From NCBI RefSeq assembly GCF_009647605.1, contig NZ_WJIF01000009.1, forward strand, positions 62,272 to 126,271: a stretch of DNA of 64,000 nt, in the 5' to 3' direction. Shown piece by piece: positions 25,675-34,663 of this stretch. Origin of the DNA: Agromyces agglutinans (GTDB lineage Bacteria > Actinomycetota > Actinomycetes > Actinomycetales > Microbacteriaceae). The notes under the pieces are model-generated. The model worked only from the letters and a program-made list of their open reading frames with translations. It had not been told where the DNA came from and did no database searches. Each line of letters opens with the position of its first letter. Position 1 is the stretch's first letter. A program made the translations under genes and the position numbers.

Positions 25675-26853
25675 ATGGGTTGGAGCCTGGTCCTGGACGT
25701 CGTGCTGGTCATCGTGTTGATCGGCGCGCCCGTGAACGGGTACCGGGCCGGCCTGCTGCGCACGGCGGCAGGACTCGCAGGGCTCGTCGCGGGCGCCATC
25801 GCGGCGTACTTCGTGATGCCGTGGGTCGCCTCGTTCGTGCCCGCGCCGGAATGGCGCGTGGCCGCGGCGATCGCCTCGGCCATCGTGCTGCTTTCGGTCG
25901 GCGTCTCGCTGGGCGCGGCGCTCGGGCGGATGCTCCGGTCGGGTGCCCGCGCCGTGAAGCTCGGGCTCCTCGACCGCATCCTCGGCGCGATCGGCAACCT
26001 CATCGTGACGGCGTTCGTCGTGGCGCTCGTGGCATCCGGCGTCTCCGCGCTGGGCGTGCCGGTGCTCTCGCCGGCCGTCGCGGGATCGTGGGTCGTGCGC
26101 GGCCTCGACCAGGTGACGCCGGCGCCCGCGAAGTCCTTGATGGCGCAGTTCCGCACGGCGGCCCTGGGCGGCGCGCTCCCCTGGCTCGACGAGGTGCTCG
26201 GCGGTCCGACGACGGCGCCCGACCTGCCGCAGGTCGCGATCGACGACCCCGAGCTCGCCGTCGCGTCGGCCTCGGTGGTGCGCATCACCGGCAACGCGTT
26301 CGAGTGCGGCAACAGCATGTCCGGCTCGGGCTTCGTCGTGGCCGAGGATCGCGTGGTGACCAACGCGCACGTCGTCGCCGGCGTCGACGAGCCCATGGTC
26401 GAGGTTCCGGGCGGCGGTGCGCTGCAGGGCCGGGTCGTCGCCTTCCAGCCCGACGTGGACCTCGCGGTGATCGCGGTCGACGGCCTCGATGCCGCGCCGA
26501 TCGCCCTCGCCGACGGCCCGGTCGACGGCGCGCAGGGCGCGGTCGCGGGCTACCCGTTCGGCGGGCCGTACCAGTTGCGCCCGGCCGAGATCCTCACGAC
26601 CGGCGCGCTCACGATCATCGAGGACGGCGTGCGCTCGACGCGCGACGTCACGACGCTCGCGGCGCAGGTCGACCACGGCAACTCGGGCGGCCCGGTGCTC
26701 ACCCTCGACGGCGAGGTCGCGGGCGTCGTCTTCGCGCGCAGCGAGCAGGTCCAGAACGTGGGCTACGCGGTGCCGCTCGCGACGCTCGCCCCGCTCGCCG
26801 CCGAGTCGCCGGCGCTCACCGCGCCGGTCGACTCGGGCTCGTGCGCGGCCTGA
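25675..26853 (+). CDS. marP: MarP-like membrane serine protease
   Basis: A membrane-anchored periplasmic serine protease of the mycobacterial MarP (Rv3671c) type, which protects against acid and oxidative stress. The 392-residue protein has a CvpA-like N-terminal domain with four transmembrane helices (about 1-130). A chymotrypsin-fold domain follows, with triad His232 (TNAHVVAG), Asp262 (PDVDLAVI) and Ser337 (HGNSGGPV). Cys211 and Cys390 sit where the redox-sensing disulfide of MarP lies (its second cysteine is also close to the C-terminus). ATG 25675 starts the first helix. It is convergent with galM, with only three bases between. Confidence 0.92.
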   Translation: MGWSLVLDVVLVIVLIGAPVNGYRAGLLRTAAGLAGLVAGAIAAYFVMPWVASFVPAPEWRVAAAIASAIVLLSVGVSLGAALGRMLRSGARAVKLGLLDRILGAIGNLIVTAFVVALVASGVSALGVPVLSPAVAGSWVVRGLDQVTPAPAKSLMAQFRTAALGGALPWLDEVLGGPTTAPDLPQVAIDDPELAVASASVVRITGNAFECGNSMSGSGFVVAEDRVVTNAHVVAGVDEPMVEVPGGGALQGRVVAFQPDVDLAVIAVDGLDAAPIALADGPVDGAQGAVAGYPFGGPYQLRPAEILTTGALTIIEDGVRSTRDVTTLAAQVDHGNSGGPVLTLDGEVAGVVFARSEQVQNVGYAVPLATLAPLAAESPALTAPVDSGSCAA

Positions 26854-26856
26854 CCG

Positions 26857-27798
26857 CTACTGCCCCGGCGTGAAGTTGCGGAACCGGATGCCCCAGCTCG
26901 CGCGCCACTCCTCGCCCGGGTCGAGCCAGCGCAGGCCGCGCCCGGAGTTGAACGCCTCGGCGGGCGCGGTCATCGGCTCGACGGCGATCGCCTGGTCTCC
27001 GTCCTCGCCGGGGAAGTCGCGGGTCGTGTACACCTGCACGTAGCCGAACTCCGCCTCGGACCACACGGCGACCTCTCGACCGTCGGGGGCGGTGAGCGTG
27101 TGCTCGATGATGTCGTCGTCGTCGCTCGCGAGCTCGCCGAACGCGTCGTCGAGCTGCACGTCGCCCACGCGGCGACCCTCGCGGAAGTCCCACTCGGTAC
27201 CGTCGACCGGCACCTCGCCGGTCGGGAGCAGCCGCTCGTCGACCTCGATGTGACTGGCCGCGTCGAGGCGCAGCACGAGGTCGTCGGTCGGCACGCCGCC
27301 GATCTTGACGAACGGGTGGGTGCCGACGGCGACGGGCGCGGGCTCGCCGCCCTGGTTCTCCAGGTAGTGCGTGACCTTGAGCCCGTCGGCGACGAGGTCG
27401 TACCGCACCGCGGTGCCGAGCGTGAAGGGGTAGCCCAGCTGCGGGAACACGGTCGCCTCGAGCGTGATGGAGTCGCGCTCGTGCTCGACCACGCGGTACT
27501 CGGTGTACCGGAGCAGACCGTGGATCGCGTTGTTCAGCTTCGGCTCGGTGATCGCCAGCTGGTGCTCCTCGCCGTCGGGGCCGTTCCAGCGCCCGTCGCG
27601 GATGCGGTTGGGCCAGGGCACGAGCACGATGCCGGCCCCCGAGGGCGGCGTGCGGTCTTCGGCGTAGGGCGGCACGAGGTCGATGCCGTCGATGCTGAGG
27701 GTGCGGATGGCGGCGGCGACGGCCGTGATGGTCGCCCGCAGCTCGCCGCTCGCGGTGGTCGTCTCGAGGACGTACTGTTCGCCAGTGGGCAGCGTCAT
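26857..27798 (-). CDS. galM: Aldose 1-epimerase
   Basis: Interconverts the anomers of galactose/glucose, feeding alpha-galactose to GalK. A 313-residue beta-sandwich with the NNAIHGLLRYTEYRVVEHE segment (substrate-binding His), the catalytic His in VGTHPFVKIGG, a DDAFGEL aspartate and an EPMTAPAEAFNSG C-terminal motif whose first Glu is the probable catalytic base. ATG 27798 begins MTLPTGEQY; upstream in-frame sequence is Pro/Arg-rich and not homologous. It follows the DeoR-type regulator by 10 bases on the same strand, so the two form an operon divergent from galTK and complete a Leloir locus. Confidence 0.92.
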   Translation of the reverse strand: MTLPTGEQYVLETTTASGELRATITAVAAAIRTLSIDGIDLVPPYAEDRTPPSGAGIVLVPWPNRIRDGRWNGPDGEEHQLAITEPKLNNAIHGLLRYTEYRVVEHERDSITLEATVFPQLGYPFTLGTAVRYDLVADGLKVTHYLENQGGEPAPVAVGTHPFVKIGGVPTDDLVLRLDAASHIEVDERLLPTGEVPVDGTEWDFREGRRVGDVQLDDAFGELASDDDDIIEHTLTAPDGREVAVWSEAEFGYVQVYTTRDFPGEDGDQAIAVEPMTAPAEAFNSGRGLRWLDPGEEWRASWGIRFRNFTPGQ

Positions 27799-27808
27799 GG
27801 ATTCCACT

Positions 27809-28684
27809 CTAGGGTGTCGCCGCGGCCGGATCTGTGCCGCCGCCGGGCGTCGGCGCCGCACCGGCCAGGTGCACCGGGAGCCCGTGCTCCTCGAGCTCCT
27901 CGACGAGCACGCCGGGGGCCGCGGCATCCGTGATCAGCAGCCCGAATGCGTCGACCGGGGCGATGCGCCCGAGGTGCACCTCGCCGAGCTTTGCGGCGTC
28001 GGCGACGACGACCGAGCGGGCGGCCGCGCGCAGCATGAGCGCCTTGACCTGCGCCTCGGGCAGGTTCGCGTTCGTGACCCCGTGAGCGGCGTCGACGCCG
28101 TTGCAGCCGATGACGGCCAGGTCGACGTGCACCTCGTCGAGCATGGAACCTGCGAGCGGATGCACCAGCGAGTGCTGCTTGGGTCGCAGCGTGCCCCCGG
28201 TGACGACGACGGTGAAGCGCGGGATCTCGGGCTCGAGCTCGAGCGCGATCGAGAGGCCGTTGGTGAAGACGGTCACGTCGTCGAGGTCGGTGCGGGCGCG
28301 GAGCGCTCGCGCGACCTGCAGCGTCGTCGTGCCCACGTCGAGGATCAGGCTCTGGCCGCTCCGCACGAGTGCCGCGGCGGCCTCGCCGATGGCGCGCCTG
28401 GGGTACACCGAGGTCTCCAGCGCCTCCTCGAAGGTCGGCTCGCGGTCGGGTCGCGCGTCGGGCGCGAGCAGCGAGAGCGCGCCGCCGGCCCCCGCCACGG
28501 GCACCGCACCGCCGTGCACGCGACGGATCGTCCCGCCCCGTTCGAGCACGTCGAGGTCGGCGCGTGCGGTGACGGGCGTCACGCCGAACGCCGCGGCGAG
28601 GTCGGCCACGCGTACGAAGCCGCGCTCGGCGACCAGGGCGAGCGCGAGCTCTCGGCGGCTCGCGGCGTCGACGGCTTCGGGCAT
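27809..28684 (-). CDS. DeoR/GlpR-family regulator of the galactose locus
   Basis: A 291-residue repressor-type protein: N-terminal winged helix-turn-helix (ADLAAAFGVTPVTARADLDV, then RRVHGGAV), and a DeoRC sugar-phosphate sensor domain with LILDVGTTTLQVARAL, FTNGLSIALEL, VTGGTLRPKQHSL and the C-terminal VVVADAAKLGEVHLG. The effector should be a sugar phosphate, probably of galactose. The start is doubtful: ATG 28696 directly abuts the GGGAGG ribosome site, so I take ATG 28684, 12 bases beyond it. Paired direct repeats at 28714-28749, between it and galT, are the probable operator. It is divergent from galTK and co-transcribed with galM. Confidence 0.88.
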   Translation of the reverse strand: MPEAVDAASRRELALALVAERGFVRVADLAAAFGVTPVTARADLDVLERGGTIRRVHGGAVPVAGAGGALSLLAPDARPDREPTFEEALETSVYPRRAIGEAAAALVRSGQSLILDVGTTTLQVARALRARTDLDDVTVFTNGLSIALELEPEIPRFTVVVTGGTLRPKQHSLVHPLAGSMLDEVHVDLAVIGCNGVDAAHGVTNANLPEAQVKALMLRAAARSVVVADAAKLGEVHLGRIAPVDAFGLLITDAAAPGVLVEELEEHGLPVHLAGAAPTPGGGTDPAAATP

Positions 28685-28713
28685 GGTCTCGATCATCCTC
28701 CCGAGGCATCCGC

Positions 28714-28749
28714 TTTGCAATACGCAACCAACTTGTTTGCGATACGAAA
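28714..28749. promoter_or_regulatory. Direct-repeat operator candidate between the DeoR gene and galT
   Basis: Two near-identical 14-base boxes, TTTGCAATACGCAA (28714) and TTTGCGATACGAAA (28736), lie 22 bases apart, about two helical turns. They sit immediately before galT and stand out as AT-rich in this genome. DeoR-family proteins typically bind such repeats; assignment to the adjacent regulator is inference. Confidence 0.6.
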
Positions 28750-28768
28750 GGAGCGTAGCCTGTGCGGC

Positions 28769-29892
28769 GTGATCACCCAGGATCCGCGCATCGCGGTGCG
28801 CCGCTCGGCGCTCGCCGACGGGCGCGAACTCATCTACTTCGACGACACCGACACGACGCTCGGCGCCGAACGCGCCCTCGACGAACGGGCGCTCGACCCG
28901 CGCCCCGCGACCGCGCAGATGCGCCAGGACCCGCTCACGGGCGACTGGATCTCGATCGCGTCCAACCGGCAGAACCGCGTGTTCCTGCCCCCGGCGCACC
29001 TCGACCCGCTCTCGCCGCAGTCGCCCGGCAACCCGTCGGAGATCCCGAGCCGCTACGACGTCGCGGTCATCGAGAACAAGTCGCCCTCGTTCGGGCCCGG
29101 CTTGGCCGATCCCGCGGCCTCCCCGGCAGACCAGCTCGCCGACACGCGCACGATCGGCCTCGAGCGCACGCTGCCGTCGATCGGGCGCTGCGAGGTCGTG
29201 TGCTTCTCACCCGAACACGAGGGTTCGTTCGGCACGCAGTCGGTCTCCCGCGCGCGCACCGTGATCGAGGCGTGGGCGCACCGCACTGCGGAGCTGTCGC
29301 AGCTGCCGGGCGTCCAGCAGGTCTTCCCGTTCGAGAACCGGGGCGAGGCGATCGGCGTCACCCTCGGCCACCCCCACGGCCAGATCTACTCCTACCCCTA
29401 TGTGACGCCGCGCACCCAGCAGCTGCTGGATTCGATCGACGCGTACGGGCCGACGCTCGTCGCCGACGCGATCGCGCGCGAGCTGGACGGGCCGCGCGTG
29501 CTCATCCGCGGCGAGCACTGGAGCGCCTACGTGCCGTTCGCGGCGCGCTGGCCGATCGAGGTGCACCTCGTGCCGCACCGCCACGTGCCGGACTTCGCCG
29601 AGACCACGCTCGAGGAGCGCGACGAGCTGGCCTCGGTGTACCTGCGGCTCCTGCGCGGCGTCGATGCGCTCTACGACACGCCGACGCCCTACATCGCCGC
29701 CTGGCACCAGGCGCCCGTGCACGAGCGCCGCGACGAGGTGCGACTGACGTTGCAGCTGACCAGCCCGCGGCGCGCCGCCGACAAGCTCAAGTTCCTCGCC
29801 GGCTCGGAGGCCGCGATGGGCGCCTGGATCGGCGACGTCGCCCCCGAGGCGCAGGCACAGGCGCTCCGCGCCGCGATCGAAGGGGTCCGCGT

Positions 29893-29896
<4 letters not shown>
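28769..29896 (+). CDS. galT: Galactose-1-phosphate uridylyltransferase
   Basis: Leloir-pathway enzyme exchanging UMP between UDP-glucose and galactose 1-phosphate. The 375-residue protein has the active-site motif GHPHGQIYSYPYV, whose second His forms the UMP intermediate. MRQDPLTGDWISIASNRQNR lies near the N-terminus, and the metal site residues ENKSPSFGP and HLVPHRHVPDFAE are present. The GTG at 28769 starts VITQDPRIAVRRS; AAAGGAG is about 15 bases upstream, which is a little far, so a slightly different start is possible. Its stop overlaps galK (ATGA). Expression is probably controlled by the divergent DeoR-type gene through the repeats at 28714. Confidence 0.95.
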
Positions 29897-31050
<1,154 letters not shown>

Positions 31051-31136
31051 TACCGATGAGCGCGGCTGCGTCGGGGCGCGGCGCGGCGGCGCCGACGCGG
31101 TGCGGCGGCCGGTGCGGCGACCGGCGCGCGGCGGGG

Positions 31137-31709
31137 TCACGTCGTCGCGGCCCACTCCTCCGCGAGGATCGCATAGGTGAACCCATCGACCCACCCGAGT
31201 TCGGCGTGCCAGGAGTCGCGGACACCGTGCTGTTCGCGGCGCATGCCGAGCTTCTCCATCACGCGCCACGAGGCCGGGTTGCCGGCGAAGCATCCCGCGG
31301 TCACTCGGCGGAGTCCCAGCTCGTCGAACGCGAGCGAGAGCAGGGCGCGCGCGATGTCGGTCGCGTAGCCGTTCCCGGCGTGCGCCGGTGCGACCAGGTA
31401 GCCGAGCTCTGCTTCAGAGCGACGCCACGCATCGCCGTCGAACTGCCCGATGCCGTCGTGCACATGGAGCGTACCGGTCCCGATGACGGTGCCGTCGAGC
31501 ACGGCGACGGCCGTGTGCTGGTCGGCATCGTCGACGCCCTCCAGCCAGACCCGGATGAAGGTCTCGGGATCGACCGTGGTGTGCAGCAACCACCGCACGA
31601 CCTCCGGCCGGTTGCGCCAGACGAGCACCTGCTCGAGCAGCTCGAGCGTCGGCGTGCGCAGCTCGAGCGCGCCGGCCCGGCGCGGCCAGGCCACGCCGGG
31701 GGCGGTCAT
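31137..31709 (-). CDS. GNAT-family N-acetyltransferase
   Basis: A 190-residue acetyl-CoA-dependent transferase resembling RimJ/RimL ribosomal-protein acetyltransferases. The segments RTPTLELLEQVLVWRNRPEV (start of the fold), ELGYLVAPAHAGNGYATDIA (acetyl-CoA pyrophosphate loop) and GCFAGNPASWRVMEKLGMRRE (motif B) are all present. ATG 31709 overlaps the stop of the YbaK-like gene upstream (ATGA), so they are co-translated. The substrate is unknown. Pairing a GNAT protein with an aminoacyl-tRNA editing-type protein hints at an amino acid or peptide target, but that is speculation. Confidence 0.85.
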   Translation of the reverse strand: MTAPGVAWPRRAGALELRTPTLELLEQVLVWRNRPEVVRWLLHTTVDPETFIRVWLEGVDDADQHTAVAVLDGTVIGTGTLHVHDGIGQFDGDAWRRSEAELGYLVAPAHAGNGYATDIARALLSLAFDELGLRRVTAGCFAGNPASWRVMEKLGMRREQHGVRDSWHAELGWVDGFTYAILAEEWAATT

Positions 31710-32200
31710 GCCGATGCCTCCAGCCGCGGCTCGACCTCGCCCGGGGTGCCGCCCGTGATGCGCACGAGCTCGTCGAACGTGGTCGGGAACACGGTCTTCG
31801 CGTGGCCGGCCGCGGCCCAGACCTCGTCGTAGTCGGCGAGCACGACGTCGACGACCGTGCGCACGGGCGCCGGGTGCCCGACCGGCGCGACGCCGCCGAT
31901 CACCTGGCCGGTCGCCTCCTTCACGGCCTCCTTCGAGGCACGACGGATGGTGCCGCCGAGCTGTGCGCCGAGCCATTCGGTGTCGACGCGGTGCGACCCC
32001 GAGGTCAGCACGAGGATCGGCTCGTCGTCGATCGTGAACACGAGCGAGTTGGCGATCTGGCCGACCTCGATGCCGAGCGCGTCGGCGGCCAGCTGCGCGG
32101 TCGTCACGGCGCCGTCGAACCACGTGATGCGCGGCTCGACGCCTGCGGCACGGAGTGCCTCGGCGACGCGGTCGACGGCGGGATGGGAGGGCGTGGTCAT
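31706..32200 (-). CDS. YbaK/EbsC-family aminoacyl-tRNA deacylase-like protein
   Basis: A 164-residue single-domain protein of the INS/YbaK superfamily, which hydrolyses mischarged aminoacyl-tRNAs (Cys-, Ala- or Ser-tRNA). Family blocks VGQIANSLVFTIDDEPILVL, RRASKEAVKEATGQVIGGVA and GHPAPVRTVVD are present. In the YbaK/ProX enzymes a lysine in the first block (KT or KS before the hydrophobic strand) is catalytic; here the position reads IANSLVF, with Asn. So it may be a different subclass or inactive in that reaction. ATG 32200 begins the conserved region. It is coupled to a GNAT acetyltransferase and divergent from an APC permease by 33 bases. Confidence 0.85.
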   Translation of the reverse strand: MTTPSHPAVDRVAEALRAAGVEPRITWFDGAVTTAQLAADALGIEVGQIANSLVFTIDDEPILVLTSGSHRVDTEWLGAQLGGTIRRASKEAVKEATGQVIGGVAPVGHPAPVRTVVDVVLADYDEVWAAAGHAKTVFPTTFDELVRITGGTPGEVEPRLEASA

Positions 32201-32233
32201 CCCCCGATCGTATCGAGCCGCTACGATGCGCGG

Positions 32234-33520
32234 GTGAACAGCGCACCCCGACTCGCCCGCCGCCTCGCACTCGGCGGCGCGGTCGCGATCGGGCTCGCGG
32301 CCATGATCGGCGCGGGCGTCTTCGGCGCGTTCGGCCCCGCCGCCGCGGCCGCTGGCGACCTGCTGCTCGTCGGGCTCGGGGTGGCGGCGGTCATCGCCTT
32401 CGCCAATGCCATGTCGACGGCCCAGCTCGCCGCCAGGTACCCCGAGTCGGGGGGCGCCTACCGATACGGACGCGAGCGGCTCGGCGCGTGGCCGGGCTTC
32501 CTCGCCGGCTGGGGGTTCGTCATCGGCAAGACCGCGAGCGGCGCCGCGATGGCGATGACCGCCGCCGCCTACCTCGTGCCCGCGGGGTGGGAACGCCCGG
32601 TCGCCGTCGCGGCCGTCATGGCCATCGCCGGCGTCAACCTGCTCGGCATCACGCGCACCGCACGCGTCGCGACCGTGCTCGTGGCCGTCGTGCTCGCCGT
32701 GCTCGCGCTCGTCGTCGTCGCGGGCGTCATCGCTGCGGCCGGCGGTGGCGCGGCCGGCGCCGCACCGGCCTCCCCCGACGGCTCCGGGGCCGGGGCATCC
32801 GTCACCCCGTACGGCGTGCTGCAGTCGGCGGGCCTGTTGTTCTTCGCGTTCGCCGGGTACGCCCGCGTCGCGACCCTCGGCGAGGAGGTCGTGGACCCCG
32901 CCCGCACCATCCCGCGCGCGGTCACGACCTCGCTCGGCATCGTCGTCGTGCTGTACGCCGTGATCGGCGTCGTGCTGCTCGCCGCCCTCGGTGCCGCGTC
33001 GCTCGCCCGCTCCGACGCACCGCTCGCCGACGTCGTGCGGCTCGTCGGCTGGGATGCCGCGGTGCCCGTCGTACAGGCGGGCGCGGCGATCGCCGCGCTC
33101 GGCGCGTTGCTGGCGCTCGTCGCGGGCATCGGCCGCACGTCGCTCGCGATGGCGCGCGACCGGGAGCTGCCGGCACCCATGGCGAAGGTCTCGTCGCGGT
33201 TCCACGTGCCCTGGGTCGCCGAGGTCGTCGTCGCGGTCGCGATCATCGCGCTCGTGCTCACGGCCGACCTGCGCGGTGCGATCGGGTTCTCGAGCTTCGG
33301 CGTGCTGGCGTACTACCTGGTCGCGAACCTCGCGGCGCTGACGCAGCCGTCCTCCGAGCGACTCGCCCCGCGCTGGCTGTCGGCGCTCGGCGCCGTCGGC
33401 TGCGTCGTGCTCGTCGCGACCCTGCCGTGGCAGGCCGTCGTCGGCGGCACCGCGGTCTTCGCCGTCGGCGCCCTCATCCGCCTCATCGCGCAGGCGCGCC
33501 GCCGTAGGCTGGCCGCATGA
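32234..33520 (+). CDS. APC-superfamily amino acid/polyamine permease
   Basis: A 428-residue integral membrane transporter with about 11-12 transmembrane helices. The APC signature near the N-terminus reads GLAAMIGAGVFGAFGPAAAA (helix 1 with the unwound glycine motif that binds substrate), followed by ARYPESGGAYRYGRERLG, a strong family marker. A later FFAFAGYARVATLGEEVVDP gives the helix-6 motif and the following Glu. GTG 32234 starts VNSAPRLARRLALGGAVA. Its last codons overlap the next gene by ATGA. The substrate is unknown: an amino acid or amine is likely from the family. Confidence 0.88.
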   Translation: MNSAPRLARRLALGGAVAIGLAAMIGAGVFGAFGPAAAAAGDLLLVGLGVAAVIAFANAMSTAQLAARYPESGGAYRYGRERLGAWPGFLAGWGFVIGKTASGAAMAMTAAAYLVPAGWERPVAVAAVMAIAGVNLLGITRTARVATVLVAVVLAVLALVVVAGVIAAAGGGAAGAAPASPDGSGAGASVTPYGVLQSAGLLFFAFAGYARVATLGEEVVDPARTIPRAVTTSLGIVVVLYAVIGVVLLAALGAASLARSDAPLADVVRLVGWDAAVPVVQAGAAIAALGALLALVAGIGRTSLAMARDRELPAPMAKVSSRFHVPWVAEVVVAVAIIALVLTADLRGAIGFSSFGVLAYYLVANLAALTQPSSERLAPRWLSALGAVGCVVLVATLPWQAVVGGTAVFAVGALIRLIAQARRRRLAA

Positions 33521-34053
33521 GTGCCGACCCCGCCGCCCGAGTCATCCCCCTCGCCGGAATCCCGGCGCCGTCGATCGACGACACCGCCTTCGTCGCCCCC
33601 GGCGCGACGATCGTCGGCAACGTCCGGCTCGAAGCCGGATCGAGCGTCTGGTACCACGCCGTGCTGCGCGCCGAGGCCGAGCCGATCGTGCTCGGCGAGA
33701 ACGCGAACCTCCAGGACACCGTCGTGTGCCACGTCGACGCGGGCTATCCGCTGACGATCGGGCGCGGCGTCTCGGTCGGTCACGGCGCGGTGCTGCACGG
33801 ATGCACCGTCGAGGACGACTGCCTCATCGGCATGGGCGCGACGGTGCTGAACGGCGCCGTCATCGGCGCGGGCTCGCTCGTCGCGGCGGGCGCGGTCGTG
33901 CTCGAGGGCACGGTCGTGCCGCCGGGCTCGCTCGTCGCAGGCGTGCCGGCGAAGGTGCGTCGCGAGCTCGCCGATGCCGAGCGCGAGGGCATCCGCCGCA
34001 ACGCCGCCGCGTACCTGCGGCACGTCGAACTGCACACGACGTCGCTCGGCTGA
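33517..34053 (+). CDS. Gamma-carbonic anhydrase-like hexapeptide-repeat protein
   Basis: A 178-residue left-handed beta-helix protein. Hexapeptide repeats run from about residue 20 to 150 (FVAPGATIVGNVRLEAGSSV and similar). The zinc ligands of the gamma-carbonic anhydrase family are visible as His in DTVVCHVD and the pair in VSVGHGAVLHGC. A short C-terminal helix follows (AEREGIRRNAAAYLRHVEL). It would form a trimer with zinc at the interfaces. ATG 33517 overlaps the permease stop, so they are coupled. Many such proteins bind metal but have weak or no carbonic anhydrase activity, so the reaction is uncertain. Confidence 0.88.
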   Translation: MSADPAARVIPLAGIPAPSIDDTAFVAPGATIVGNVRLEAGSSVWYHAVLRAEAEPIVLGENANLQDTVVCHVDAGYPLTIGRGVSVGHGAVLHGCTVEDDCLIGMGATVLNGAVIGAGSLVAAGAVVLEGTVVPPGSLVAGVPAKVRRELADAEREGIRRNAAAYLRHVELHTTSLG

Positions 34054-34078
34054 CGGCCCGGAGTCGGGCGCAACCGGC

Positions 34079-34624
34079 TCAGCCGCCGGCCGGGGCCGCC
34101 CACGGTCGGGGATCATCGGCCAACAGCGAGTAGACGACCACGTCGTGATTGCGGCCGCCGTTGTAGAACGCACCGCGCGCGGTGCCCTCGAGCGTGAACC
34201 CGCACTTCTCGGCGATCCGGCGCGACGCGGCGTTCTCCGGCACGATGACCAGCTGGATCCGGTTCCGCTTCTTCGCCCCGAACAGGTAGTCGACCAGCAA
34301 CTGCACCGCCTCGGTCGTGTAGCCGTGTCCGGCGAAACGATCGCCGTAGAGCAGGTATGACAGCTCGTACGCGTCCCAGTACGAGATCGGCACGAAGAAC
34401 TCGATATGGCCCGCGACCTCACCGGCCGGATCGATGATGAGGAGGGTCCCCTCATCGGTCTCCCAGAGCCCGGTCTCCGCGAAGTCCCGGCGGAACCGCG
34501 ACTCCGACTGCACGCCCAGCGGAAAGAACGCGCCGCGGTGGCGCAGGTCCTCGTGCGCCCGGTAGAGCGCGGGCAGGTCGTCCTCGCGCACCGTGCGAAG
34601 GCTGACGCGATCGCCGTGGAGCAT
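34079..34624 (-). CDS. GNAT-family acetyltransferase, RimJ-like
   Basis: A 181-residue acetyl-CoA-dependent transferase: start MLHGDRVSLRTVREDDLPAL, then LSYLLYGDRFAGHGYTTEAV (acetyl-CoA loop region) and QLVIVPENAASRRIAEKCGF (motif B), continuing to TLEGTARGAFYNGGRNHDVV. The order matches RimJ/RimL/GNAT_3 family enzymes that acetylate N-terminal amines of proteins or small molecules. ATG 34624 begins the domain. It is convergent with the gamma-carbonic anhydrase gene and lies downstream of the nonulosonate operon on the same strand (39-base gap), so it could be transcribed with it and even modify the sugar; that is a guess only. Confidence 0.85.
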   Translation of the reverse strand: MLHGDRVSLRTVREDDLPALYRAHEDLRHRGAFFPLGVQSESRFRRDFAETGLWETDEGTLLIIDPAGEVAGHIEFFVPISYWDAYELSYLLYGDRFAGHGYTTEAVQLLVDYLFGAKKRNRIQLVIVPENAASRRIAEKCGFTLEGTARGAFYNGGRNHDVVVYSLLADDPRPWAAPAGG

Positions 34625-34663
34625 CCTCGCCGCCGATCCCGGCCCGAGCGGGCCGCGTGCCGG

